From the NCBI GenBank assembly GCA_014529385.2, contig CM043963.1:78230912-78294911 (forward strand): a stretch of 64,000 nucleotides of DNA, given 5' to 3'. This document shows positions 33,013-44,540 of the stretch, piece after piece. Numbering within the stretch: the first letter of the stretch is position 1; each line of letters starts with the position of its first letter. The DNA is from Adiantum capillus-veneris (taxonomy: Eukaryota > Streptophyta > Polypodiopsida > Polypodiales > Pteridaceae). The position numbers and the translations under genes were made by a program. The notes below the pieces were generated by a model. The model saw only the letters and a list, made by a program, of their open reading frames with translations. It did not search any database and was not told the DNA's origin.

Positions 33013-36000
33013 ATGGCTTCTAGCAGTGAAAGTGGCAATTTGTTGCAGATTCGCAAGCTTGAAGGGGCCCATAACTTTGCTATATGGAAGAAGCAATGTT
33101 ATAATGTGATGTTGCAGAAGAAACAGGCGAAACCTATTAAGTTACAGGGTGAAACCGGATGATATGGAGGTTGAAGAATGGGAAGAAGTGGACGAGTTGG
33201 CTCGCTCCACGATCATGCTTTCGGTGTCTGACAATTTACTCTTCAATGTAGAGAATGAGCAGACAGCATGGGGCATGTGGAAGCGTTTAGACGAGTTGTA
33301 TGCACAGCAGAGTGCTGCCAGTAAAGTGTATTGGCTTAAGAAGCTTATGGATCTCCGCATGAAGGAGGGCACGCACATGTCAGTGCACCTCAATGAATTC
33401 AATTCTATTTTCAGCCAACTGACAGAGCTGAAATTCACGATTGATGAGGAGTTCAAAGCTACTTTTCTGCTATGCACATTGCCCGAGAGTTGGGATGTAT
33501 TCCGGACAGCTCTTAGTAACTCAAGTGTGTCACTTAAGTATGCAGATGTAGAGAGTTCTCTCTTGATGGAAGAGATGAACAGGAAGAACACCACAGGTGG
33601 GTCTTCTAATGCATTGCACTTGAGAGGCAGGTCTCAACAGAGGGAGAAATCTGACAGTAAGGACAGGGCACGCAGCAAATCTCGTAGGAAAGATGTTGTG
33701 TGTCATCATTGTGGAAAGAAAGGGCATTATAAACGGGAATGCTATGAGTGGAAGAAAGAGAAGAACAAGGGTGCTGAAACTGATACAAAGGACAAGGGAA
33801 ATGCCAAGAAGAGCACTATGTTGATTGAGGAAATCAATGTTGCTAGTAGTTGTGACAGTGACAGCAGCACTAATGTACTCAATGCCTCTTCTGTGGATGC
33901 ACATACCCTTGCTATGGGTTCTGATGTGGACATGCATACTTGGATTCTTGATTCAGGTGCCTCCTTTCATGTAACACCTCATAGGGATTGGTTTACACAG
34001 TACTCAGGTGAGGTGCAGGGCACTGTTTATTTGGGAGACAACTATGCATGTGACATTGCAGGTATTGGCAGTGTCCAGTTTTCCTTTGCTGATGGTATGA
34101 CTTTTGTTTTGCACAAAGTGCGCCATGTGCCACAACTCAAGAAGAGTTTGATTAGTACAGGGCAGCTAGATGATGCAGGCTATCACACCACTTTTGGTGA
34201 TAGCAAGTGGAAAATTTGTAAAGGGGCCCGGATTGTAGCCAAGGGTTGTAAATCGGACACTTTGTATCCTTTGCATGTATCTAGTGTGCGTGACCATGTT
34301 GTCGCCGTAACCGAGCAGCCAAGTGTTTCTTTGTGGCATGGCCGGTTGGGACACATGAGTAAAAGAGGAATGGAAACTCTGTCTCGTTGTGGTTATTTGC
34401 CGTGTTTGAGGTATGCTGATTTTTATCATTGTGAGCACTGTATTTATGGTAAGCACAGTCAAACACCGCACAAAAGGTCTCTTTCTTTGAAGTCTGACAG
34501 GTTAGACTTAGTGCATTCTGATGTATGTGAAATGCCACAGTTGTCCTTAGGGGGAAAGAAATATTTTGTTTCGTTTATCGATGATGCTACACGTAAGGTG
34601 TGGGTGTATCCAATACGTGCTAAAAGCGATGTTTTGGATACTTTCAAGAAGTTTCTTGCGTTTGTTGAGAATCAAACTGACAAGAAGCTTAGGTCTTTGC
34701 GCTCAGACAATGGGGGGGAGTATGTATCAAAAGCATTTATTGACTTTTGTGCTACTAAAGGTATTAAAAGAGAGCTCACGGCTCCTTTTAATCCCTCTCA
34801 GAATGGAGTTGCAGAGAGGTTGAACCGGACTATCCAAGAGAAAGTTCGGAGTATGCTGTCACATGCTGCATTACCTCATGGTTTTTGGGCAGAAGCTGTG
34901 CAAACAGCTATTCACTTGATTAATCGCTCACCTAGCAAGGCTTTGGGTGGAAAGGTGCCTGAGGAGGTGTGGTCTGGCAAGCCACCCTCATATGCACATT
35001 TAAGAGTGTTTGGTTGTGAGGCCTATGTTCACATCCGGAGTGAACTGCGCACCAAACTAGAACCAAGGTCTCATAAATGCATTTTCCTAGGATATGGTGA
35101 GGATCGTGAAATGGGGTATAGATTATGGGATCCCGCATTACGGAAAATCATACGCAGCAATGATGTCATCTTCAATGAGAATTGCATGCACAAACAGCCC
35201 ACAAAGGTCGAGGAAGTGCGCCGGGTTGTTTTTCGTGAAGATGTTACATATGGACAGCCAAGAAGGCCCAATGTTCAGCAGCCTTTACATGCTGAAAATG
35301 GTGCTGAAAATCAGCCATTAGCTGCTGAAAATCAGCCCCAACAAGTTGCCATTGATGCACCACAGGTAGGGGAACAGGTTGATGCTCCTAGACCGCCCGT
35401 TGTTGCGATGCAACCAGCTGAACAGCCTGCTGTTTTTGATGGTTTACATGCTGAAAATCCACCTGTTATGGATCATTGGGTGCGTAGGTCTACTCGGGTG
35501 ACAAGGCCCCCCGATAGATATGAACCGTCTTTGGACTATGTCATGCTTACTGATTGTGGTGAGCCGTCTTGCTATAAAGAGGCTATGCGACGGGAAGACA
35601 GTAAGAAATGGTTCAAAGCAATGGTTTCGGAAATGCAGTCTTTGGAGAAAAACCATACATGGGACTTGGTTGATTTGCCTAAAGGGCATAAGGCTCTGCC
35701 ATGTAAATGGGTTTACAAGACCAAGGTCACATCTGATGCTTCTTCTAAGTACAAGGCACGTTTGGTTGCTAAAGGGTACAAGCAAAAGCATGGTGTTGAT
35801 TTTGATGAGATTTTTTCTCCTGTTGTAAAGCTTGCCACATTACGTCTTGTTTTAGGCCTGGTTGCTTCTGAAGATATGGAGTTAAAGCAAATGGATGTCA
35901 AAACAGCGTTTTTGCATGGCGATTTGCTTGAGATGATCTATATGATGCAGCCAGAAGGTTTTGTGTCAAAGGGGCAAGAGAAGAAAGTATGTAGACTCTT

Positions 36001-37111
36001 GAAGAGCTTGTATGGTTTGAAACAGTCTCCCCGTGCATGGTATCACAAGTTTGATACATTCATGAGGTCTCAAGGATACAAAAGAAGTAATTCTGATCAC
36101 TGTTTGTATATCAAAACGGCAAGTGATGGATCTCTTCTATTGCTGATTTTGTATGTTGATGACATGCTTATTGCGGGTAAAAATGTCACGGAGTTGGATG
36201 CATTGCAGCAAAGCTTAAAGAATCGCTTTGACATGAAGGATCTTGGTGATGCTAATCATATTTTGGGCATGCGTATCTCTCGAGATAGACCCAATAGGCG
36301 TCTGTATCTATCTCAACGAGATTATGTTAATAAGGTGCTACATCGTTTTCATATGGATGGGGGAAAGGCACTTGGTACTCCGCTGCCTACATATGTAAAA
36401 CTAACTGCACATGACTGCCCAAACACAGATGATATGCGGACTGAAATGGCCAAGATTCCTTATGCATCAGCCGTTGGCAGTTTGATGTATGCTATGGTTG
36501 CTACACGTCCGGACATTGCATTTGCGGTGGGAGTGGTAAGCAGGTACATGAGCAATCCTGGCAAAAAGCATTGGGAAGCAGTGAAGTGTATCTTGAGATA
36601 CTTGAAAGGCACTAAAGACTTGTGCATTTGTTTTGGGAAGAGTGAGACATCTGTGCATGGCTTTATAGATGCAGATTTTGCTGGACATCCAGATTGCAGG
36701 AAGTCTACCTCTGGATATGTGTTTACATTCACAGGAGGTGCAGTTTCTTGGATTTCTAGACTACAAAAATGTGTTGCTTTGTCTACCACTGAGGCTGAGT
36801 ATGTGGCTGCCACTGAGGCATGCAAAGAAGCTTTGTGGCTCATGCGTTTGGTAGAAGAGCTTGGCATTAAGTCACCGGTTCTTGTGCTACACTGTGATAG
36901 TCAGAGTGCTATTATGCTTGCAAGGAATCCTGTTTTTCATGCCAAGACAAAGCACATAGAGGTGAAGTATCATTTTATCAGGAGTGTGCTTGATGACAAG
37001 AGCATTACACTTGTCAAGGTGCACACAGATGACAATCCTGCAGATCTTTTGACCAAGAGTCTTCCAGCAGAGCGGTTTGCATATTGCCGTCAGATGATGG
37101 GTGTTGGATGA
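33013..37111 (+). CDS. Copia-3 Gag-Pol polyprotein (one early frame change)
   Basis: ATG 33013 opens MASSSESGNLLQIRKLEGAH, the expected Copia Gag start, and runs into a TGA at about 33160. The +1 frame takes over at the GGG of 33147-33149 and stays open to 37111. Numbering from 33149: Gag CCHC knuckle CHHCGKKGHYKREC at about 185-198, protease WILDSGASFHVT at about 265, integrase zinc finger (WHGRLGHMS ... CEHCIYGK) and catalytic acids (HSDVCE, SDNGGEY at about 519), then GKx. RT has YVDDMLIAG at about 1002 and RNase H has STTEAEYVAATEA. All catalytic residues are present. A one-base excess or two-base loss in the GGG run would explain the break; an assembly error is equally possible. Confidence 0.93.
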
Positions 37112-37190
37112 GTAAGTGCATGATCAGCTGATGTATCATAGTTAGCTGATTCTTTGATCTCCCAAGGTACATTGCCTTTAGGTGGGAGGT

Positions 37191-37473
37191 TGTTAGGGAA
37201 TAAAGGCCTAAGTGCCTTGTACTTATTAACTTATAAGTTAAAAAACTTATAAGTGAGGGGGCCCAAGTGTGAATGGCCCCCTAGTCACTTACTCATATAC
37301 TCAAAGGTCAAGCCCAAAATGGATCTATCGTGACTTTTCCCAAAACTTCTACGAGTTCTCTCTCTCTCTCTCACGTATTTTCTCTGCGTGTGCTTCTTCT
37401 GCGCCACTCTCCTCTTCTCCTTCACTCTCATTGCATAGAGTAGCAAGTGGGCTCTCTCTCCTGCTCCCCCACA
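37191..37473 (+). repeat. Copia-3 3' LTR
   Basis: 283 bp, same ends and, by eye, the same sequence as the 5' LTR. It is followed by gtctg. Confidence 0.95.
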
Positions 37474-37478
37474 GTCTG

Positions 37479-38000
37479 CGTTCCATTTCTGCTTTTCTTT
37501 CTTTGAATTCACGATCCAATTTGGCTTGTCGTTCTTTGGCTCCCAAGCGTACTTGCTCACGCTCACGCGCACGCGCTATGGCTGCCATTCGTGCGGCATT
37601 TCTTGCTTTGCGTTGTAAATTCTGTTCCATAAACAACAGCTCCAACTCCTCCATTGGAAGCAATCGGTGTCGTAGATGGGAAAGGGGGAGGGTCGGAAAA
37701 ACCTCCCGGTGGGGAAAATTCTTCTTCGCCTCTCTCATGCTCATCACCTCCAAGCGAAGTATCCATTCCGCTTCGAGCGATGATCATTCTGAAGTCGTGG
37801 GTTCTTGTGGGTCTTGGGTTCTTAAGTTCACGAGGAACTTGGGTTCTTGGGGTTTTTGGGTTCTTGAGGTTTTCTTTCGCTTGCAAATCGCGTTTGAGAA
37901 GGATCTTCTCTTCACCCAAGTCCTACTTCTTTCTGCGGGCACACCCCTTGGCGGCCTTGCGCTCACACCAAGGTTGCTTTTTCCCACCTCACGTCGATTG
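37479..38000 (-). pseudogene. HDR-3 Gag-like N-terminus and coiled coil
   Basis: On the minus strand MIIARSGMDTSLGGDEHE starts at 37787, the shared HDR start, followed by an acidic EEEFSPPGGF block. After a frame change come MEELELLFMEQNLQRKARN and an Arg/Lys/Glu helix (AKLDREFKERKAEMERRL) that predicts a long coiled coil. It breaks off at the Copia-3 insertion and resumes at 32198. The 5' leader (38000-38234) contains the primer-binding site at 38222-38233. Confidence 0.72.
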
Positions 38001-38234
38001 GCTGGCCGCTAAGTCCACGGTCTGCTCTCAATGAGTGAAAAGAGACACAAGGGGAAGCTAGACAAGCGCTTCTTTCTTGGGATTCCCGTCACTCTTCAAC
38101 AAAACACGATTAGGAATCGACACGCCCAAGCGAACTTGGGTTCGTGCGACCTCAACAAGAAAAAATAAAATTCTTATGGTTCTTGTGGTTCTTTCCTTGA
38201 GTGATACAGAACACTGCCAAAGCTCTGATACCAA

Positions 38235-39466
38235 TGTTAGGTGCAGCGGAATGATTGTTTGCGCTTTGCTCAAGATGAGTGCTCTGAACTGTGCTCAAGG
38301 TTCCTTTTGTTCTTATGGAAGGTAGAGCCTTCTGTTCTTAATGGAAAGTGCTATGATCACAAACAAAGTGAATGGACACTGTGCGTGCAAGTGAATGAGA
38401 CTGAGAGATAGAGAGAGAAGAGAGATACGACACCAGAGACGTTGTAAAGCCCTCCTCCAAAGGTCCCACTCTCGTCAGCGAGAGTGGTCTACTTATGATT
38501 CACAAAGTGGTACATTGCGGATGCAATGGACTGATGCAACTTGGGACTATGCCGAGACGACGACGGTGATGACGACGACGACTTTAGGGCTGAAATCTGA
38601 GGTCTTTCTACTGCTGAATTTCGGGGCTGTTTCGGTGGCTGAAAATGACTGTTTTGGCTGCGTTTTCAAGGGCTGAAATTGGGGGTCTTCTGCAACCAAG
38701 TAGGGCTGAATCTGCTGCTGTCCAATAGGGCTGAAAACGCTGACCATCTGATGCGACAATGGCTGAAAACCAAAAACGCTGCTGCATCTGCTAACGCTAG
38801 GGAAAAACACTGGCCTTTCTGGGACTGCTGGCGAGCAAGGGATGGCTGAAAACGCCAGGGAACTGTGGAGGTGCTGAAGGTATGCAAAAACGGCAGGGCT
38901 TAGTGGGAAACCCAAAACGCTAGGGCTAGGTATCTGCTGCGGTAAGGTATTGCTGAAAACGCCAAGCAAAGGTGGGGGCTGGCGATGGCAAAACTGAAAA
39001 CGCTAGGCTTGGGGAGGGAGGTCGCCAAGACTTGCGGGTACTGAGGGGTACTGCGGGTTCTTGATGAGAAGATGCCTGTTGAGCATGTGCTCCTGCTGCC
39101 TCTTCTGCCATTTAGTGCTAACTTGGGTTTGCTTATATACAAACTTAGCAAAATTGCCCTACCTACTTTTGTTGGAAAGTCACTTAAAAATAATACGTGA
39201 AAAATGTCAAAAATAGGGAAAATAGGCTAAATGCACTGGAAAATTCCCCTGACTGAATCTGATGGATTTTGAAGGGAATACAGATGATCATGCTGTGTGC
39301 AACTGGAGGATATGCATCTTTTGCTAAGTGACTGGGCATGCACGGTCTACGAATAGACTCACAAAAGTGCCAGATCACTGCTAATCTAGACTTGACTTGA
39401 CTGATTGAACCCTGATCATGGTGTAGCTTGTCGACGGACACATAGGGTTGGATGTGTCACGTGACA
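38235..39466 (-). repeat. HDR-3 5' LTR
   Basis: 1232 bp, from the palindrome TGTCACGTGACA (39455-39466, minus strand) to the CA next to the primer-binding site. It is closely similar to the split 3' LTR, including the GCGTTTT array. The outer flank is ggaat (39467-39471). Confidence 0.92.
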
Positions 39467-39555
39467 GGAATATTCAGTGGTTGGCACATCACAATGCAAC
39501 ACAAATGCTCACATATGCATGTTACAAGACATAGAAACATAAAGCCACCGATGAA

Positions 39556-39917
39556 CAATCCCCCTGCAAATAACCATCCAGGTCCGGGCCATGAGCTGTT
39601 CAACGACTCCCTCAGCACTCCTCCCGCACATAACCTAAAAAGGTCTGGGCCATGAGATATAGAGGCCTTTTACAACCAAACGCCCCCCAGACCGCAGCCT
39701 GCGTCGTTTGGAGGTGCTGAGAGTAACCACTGCTCAGACTTCTTAATACTCCTCCCGCATAACCATCCAGGTCCAGGTCGGGAGTCACAACAACAATACC
39801 CCCCCCCCCTCCCCCGTAAATAACCCCAAGGGTCCGGGCCATGAGTAAAAAAAAAACAGGACTTTTCAATTATTCAATACTCCCCCCGCAAATAACCACA
39901 AGGGTCCGGGCCATGAG
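39556..39917 (+). repeat. Five dispersed copies of a 37-47 bp motif in LC-1
   Basis: Copies at about 39556-39595, 39617-39656, 39748-39784, 39799-39845 and 39879-39917 share CTCCCCCCGCAAATAACC, a short variable spacer and GGTCCGGGCCATGAG. Spacing is irregular (54-131 bp), so this is not a simple tandem array. Copy 3 is the most divergent. Confidence 0.8.
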
Positions 39918-40937
39918 TATGAACAAGCATTCTCAAACATCATTTCTCACTACTCCACCCGGGAGTAAAATCACCAATCAATGAAACCAGTATTAAAACC
40001 AGAGTCAAACATTTCAAATCGGCACCAAAACAGGTTCAAAACAGATACCATCCATTTCAAACAAATTCCAACAGGATCACCAAAGAAGTTCTCAAACAGA
40101 TTTCAAACTTTAAAAGCAATCTCGATATCAGTCAAGCTCGAAAAATCGGTTGGCTTTCCATCCTTGAACTTGCATCAAAAATTAGGGTTAGGTTTATTCC
40201 ATAAGGTCGTAGCCAAGCACAACATGGTCCATCAGCTCTTGGACAGATAGTGTTTCTTTGGCGGCGATGGTAGTCCCAAGATAGCAATCGCACTGGAGCT
40301 CCAAGGTCATCTACTCGTGAAGAGACATCTACTGAGAGATGTCGAGAAATTTCAAGTTATAATCTGCTAGGGTTTCCATGGCAAGCATTTCAGGATACCC
40401 CACTCTACCAGAAGTTACACTCCGAAGGAAGATGTCAGAAACCATATAGCTTCGGGCAATTTTTTTTTTTTCTTGAAAGCTTGCCAAGTACTTGGAAGTG
40501 TGCGGCTTGGTAGCTACAGACATCTACATGGTACTGTCTCTGAGAAAAACAGCAGCTCGAAACAAATCTTGAATCCTTCTCTTGCAAGTGATCTTAATGG
40601 CTCATGTCCTGTAAGACATGAGCTGTGAAGACGGGAGCGCGCCCGATTCGCGATGAAGTAAAGGTGGGAGTGACTAATAAGCCCGGGTTGGAGGGCGAAG
40701 ATACTGTCACAAAGCGGGAGCGTACACGAGCACTTAGAAAATCTGAAAATTATAATTCTTTGAAAACATGAGAGAAGGGAGAAGATCGACACAGTATTGG
40801 GGACCAGAAGATGGGCTGGTCCCCCCCGTTAAGAGTATTCTTTTATTCAGGGAGAATTCTTATACAAGCACGAGAACCCGAGGAAACCCCTCCGTTCTGT
40901 AGTCTTAGACCCGAAGGTCGTGCTTTCCCATAAAGGG

Positions 40938-41033
40938 CTGGGCACAAGGCCGTCCTTCCCGTAAGGGACTTAGGCGGGAAGCCATACTTTCCCGTAAGGG
41001 ACTTAGGCGTGAAGCCGTACTTCCCGTGAAGGG
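40938..41033 (+). repeat. Tandem repeat of about 33 bp, about three units
   Basis: Units of 29, 33 and 34 bp begin at 40938, 40967 and 41000 and share a core GAAGCCGTACTTCCCGTAAGG. Partial units flank both sides. CCCGTAAGGG recurs in each. Confidence 0.75.
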
Positions 41034-42056
41034 CCTTCCCGTAAGACGGGAGATTCCTACAAAACAAACCACATGAAGCAACAATTCTCAATGCGTAACA
41101 ACACCTTATACCTGTCGCTCCTTGCTCAGAGAATCGACCTCCGTACTCAGTCGTCACGCGAACACTTGCAAATTCTGTCACCAGGCTCTACTCCAGAATC
41201 CTAGTGCAAGTACTTCCTGTTGCTCGCGACGTATCAAAACTGGAACGCTTGTTGCCCTTTATAGGCTCTGGCACCTGGCGGGAATAGCGGCCCAGAAAGC
41301 AGAGCCAGCGCTCCTAAAGAGAGGAGAGAGAAAGATCGCAAATTCAGCCCCCCCCCTCTGCGTAGCTTTTCTAGTGCTGCCTTTTTTTGAAGTACTTGTT
41401 TTTTTTTAAAATTAATAAAGGCACGGTCACTTAAAAGTGACCGGCCACTTTAATAAAATAAAGTGTGAACCTTTTTAAACTTTAAAAACTCACTTAGTCA
41501 ATGAAAACAATGCTACACGGACACATTCCAGGCGTCCCCGGGTGCAGGACACGACACAGATGCAATGCAGACACAGACTCCTCGCGGGAAAACATCTGTC
41601 CTCCCGCGACTGTTCCTGCTTTTCGTAAAAAGCTTCATTGAACCCATCTTTATTCTTGTGCTTGCGTTCTTACGCGTATTTTCTTACTCAGTTCGGATTT
41701 CCTCCTTAGCCTACGGGATGCCCCCTTACCGATGCACCCGTCACCCATCATGTGACGCATCAGAGACACTCGTAACCCAGCCCTTTCCACCGAACTTACG
41801 GAAACTCCTTCGCGATGTTTACCGTCACCCATCAAATGACACATCAGAGTTGTCCGTTCCTGATGGCATTTCCTGTAGCTACAATCTTTTAACAGTTCTT
41901 AGTGTACACATTAAAATATCCTAATTTGATAAAAAGAAATTAATCATTAAAAATAAGAAATAGTCCAATTAGCAACAGATACCTCAAATAAAAATCCAAT
42001 AACTTTGTCTCCTCTTTTGTAGGACCGTTATGCTTTCAGAAAAGCACACGCATGAT

Positions 42057-42068
42057 GCTCTGATACCA
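42057..42068 (-). other. LC-1 primer-binding site
   Basis: Minus-strand TGGTATCAGAGC lies one base from the LTR end at 42070. The same arrangement is seen in the plus-oriented relative at 52346-52357. Confidence 0.85.
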
Positions 42069-42069
42069 C

Positions 42070-42675
42070 TGTCACAAGACGGGCACCACGTGCCAATAGA
42101 AAAGAATAGACTGAACAGACTTTTAACACTTGAATAAAAACAGAAACTGAGAGAGAGAGAGAGACAACACGCGACATGGAGTGGCGGAATTCCACCCCAG
42201 AGAGTATTGACCCCAGACCTTGGCGCCCCTTTCGGTATTTCTTTATATTACTACTGATTCACAAAGTACAACAGTCGGGGAGCACCTCCTCTGCAATCTG
42301 CGCGCTGAAGAGTGCCAGAGAGGGCCCCCAAGGCTCATATTTAAAGTCCCCAAGCCTAAAAGCATCAAGTATGAAAAGCTGACCCCAAAAAAACACTTTG
42401 CTAAAATTTCGGGATTTTTCTAAAAATCCGCTGCAAATTGTGGAACGTTTGTACAGGTGTCACATCATCATATTTTGATGTGCAAAGTCCTTTGAGTGTG
42501 TTCTGCTTTATTTTTAATGCCTTTATGTCACTTGGAGCCCCATTGGACAGGGTCCCCATAAGTTGGTAGGACTTCTTCTTTTGTTACTTGTTCTTCTTAG
42601 GGTTTAGGCCCCTCGGCCGGCATCTGCCAGTTGACTCCATTCTTCAGGGCTTTGACATGTGAGCAGTTTGTTACA
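42070..42675 (-). repeat. LC-1 5' LTR
   Basis: 606 bp matching 21886-22489, with a few substitutions and small indels. The shared LTR motif is at 42206-42248. It is inserted in the HDR-2 coiled-coil frame, flank gcctg. Confidence 0.92.
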
Positions 42676-43200
42676 GCCTGCACTTGAGAAAAGAATCGGA
42701 ACAAGGCGGCTTTCCTTTCGTTGTGCGCATGCTTTATGGCTGCCATTCTTTCTTTGTATTTACGCTCAATTTCTGCTTTTCTTGCTTCGCGTTCTAACTT
42801 GCTGTCCATAAACATCTGCTCCAACTCCTCCATAGTAGTCAGTGCAATCCTTGGCGTAGATGGGGAAGGGGGAGGGTTGGAAAAACCTCTTGGTGGGGAA
42901 AATTCTTCTTCCCCACCTCCATGCTCATCACCTCCATGCGAAGTATCCATTCCGCTTTGGGTGATGACCATACGCTGAAGTCTTGGGTTCTTAAGTTCAC
43001 AAGGAACTTGGGTTCTTGTGGGTCTTGCGTTCTTGGGTTCTTGAGGTTCTTCTTTAGCTTGCAATCTGTGTTAGAGAAGGATCTTCTCTTCATGCGAGTT
43101 CTGCTCTTTTCCGCGGGCGCACCTCTTGGCGGCCTTGCGCTCACACCAAGGTTGCTTTTTCACACCTCACGTCGATTGGCTAGCCGCTAAGTGCACGGTC
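42676..43200 (-). pseudogene. HDR-2 Gag-like N-terminus and coiled coil
   Basis: MVITQSGMDTSHGGDEHGGG starts at 42971 on the minus strand, followed by EEEFSPPRGFSNPPPSPSTP, then MEELEQMFMDSKLEREARK and a KAEIERKYKERMAAIKHAH coiled-coil stretch ending RFFSQVQA at the LC-1 junction. Across LC-1 it continues with QMQEIREKETLSV at 21885. Upstream (43200-43397) is leader sequence. Confidence 0.72.
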
Positions 43201-43410
43201 CGCTCTCAATGAGTGAAAAGAGGCACAAGGGGAGGCTGGACAAGCCCTTCTTTCTTGGGTTTCCTGTCACTCTTCAAAAACACGATTAGGAATCGACATG
43301 CCCAAGAGAACTTGGGTTACGTGCAATCGCAACAAGCCAAAAAAAATTCTTGTGGTTCTTATGGTTCTTTCCTTGAGTGATATAGAACACTCCCAAAGCT
43401 CTGATACCAA

Positions 43411-44540
43411 TGTAAGGTGCAGCGGAATGAATGTTGAACTTTGCTCAAGATGAGTGCTCTGAACTGTGCTCAAGGTTCCTTTTACTTAGGGAAGGGAGAG
43501 CCTTCCGTTCTTTATGAGAGAGTGCAAGTGATCACAAACAATGTGGATAAACACTGTGGATGAAGGTGCATGAGACTGAGAGATAGAGAGAGAAGAATGT
43601 GACACCAAGAAGTTGTCAAACCCTCCTCCAAGGGCCCCTCTCTCGATGGTGAGAGAGGTCTATGCTATTGATTGCACAATCTGATACAAGGGGCTGATGC
43701 AATGAGTCTAAATGCTGCTATGCCGAGGTCGACGGTGCGGACGACGAGGACGAAGCTAAGGCGAATGCTTCGAGTTGGTTCTTGTCGCACCAAATTGGGG
43801 CTGATCTGTGTGTTTAGTGCCTTGCTGAAAATGCCGCCTTAGGCTGAGGAAAAACACTGACTTTGTGTTGCAAAAACGCCATCTTTGCTGTCCAACAACG
43901 TTGAAATGCTGCCTTTTTAAAACGCTGGCCTGATGGTAGCAAAACGCTGGCTCTAATGCTGTCCACAACACTAGTGTGCTGGACTTAAAACCTAGGTTGG
44001 GTGGGTTAAAAACGCTGGTCCAAAGGCTGCAAAAGCGGCGTATAAGGCTGCTGAAGATTGCCAAGGTTATGGGGCTGAAAACGCTGGCTATGATGCTTGA
44101 AAAACGCTGAAGTGGGGGGCTTCAAAACGCTGGGATTTGATGGTTCTTGCTTGAGAAGTTGCCCGTTGAGCAATGCTCCTGCTGCCTCTTCTGCTGTGGA
44201 ATGCTAGCCCTGGTTTGCTTGTATATTATCTTACTCATTTTGCCCTACCCAGTTTCCCAACAAAAGTCACTTAATAAATAAGTGAAAAATTTAAAAAATA
44301 GGAAAAATAGGTTTTTTGCTCTATAAAATGATCCTGATGGAATCTAATGGGAATGCTGATGATCATGCTGTTTGCAATCAGAGGATATGCATCTAATCTA
44401 AGTGTCTGGACATGCACGGTATGCGAACAGACTCACAAAAGTGCCAGATCACTTCCTAAGCTAGATTGACTGGACTGATTGAACCCTTGTCATATTGTAG
44501 CTTGTCCACGGACACATAGGGTTGGATGTGTCACGTGACA
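43411..44540 (-). repeat. HDR-2 5' LTR
   Basis: 1130 bp from TGTCACGTGACA (44529-44540, minus strand) to the CA one base from the primer-binding site at 43398-43409. It is close in sequence to 19704-20807 and has the same GCGTTTT array. The flank is actaa. Confidence 0.92.

Larger units (their letters stand above)
32199..37473 (+). mobile_element. Copia-3: young, almost intact Copia retrotransposon flanked by gtctg
   Basis: Two 283-bp LTRs (32199-32481 and 37191-37473) look identical base for base on reading. The target duplication gtctg is perfect (32194-32198 and 37474-37478). A primer-binding site TGGTATCAGAGC lies at 32484 and a purine tract (gtgggaggt) precedes the 3' LTR. A pol frame of about 1300 codons is uninterrupted. 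The only defect seen is a frame change near 33147 in early gag. It is inserted antisense into HDR-3 and is the most recent event in the nest by these criteria. Confidence 0.96.
39467..42056 (-). mobile_element. LC-1 internal region, no recognisable coding sequence
   Basis: About 2.6 kb between the HDR-3 insertion and the LC-1 primer-binding site. No Gag, protease or pol motif was found on either strand. It holds two repeat arrays (39556-39917 and 40938-41033). A segment at 41581-41880 recurs in the same orientation at 52880-53240. With 604-606 bp LTRs and about 2.9 kb of internal sequence, LC-1 resembles large coding-free LTR elements that depend on other elements. Confidence 0.75.

Noticed and set aside
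39556-39917. CRISPR-like array in LC-1
   Set aside because: Spacing is irregular, repeats are degenerate, no cas genes are near, and the surroundings are plant LTR sequence.
41565-41924. Protein-coding gene in LC-1 internal sequence (119 codons)
   Set aside because: Homologous sequence at 52880-53240 does not keep the frame, and there is no recognisable motif.
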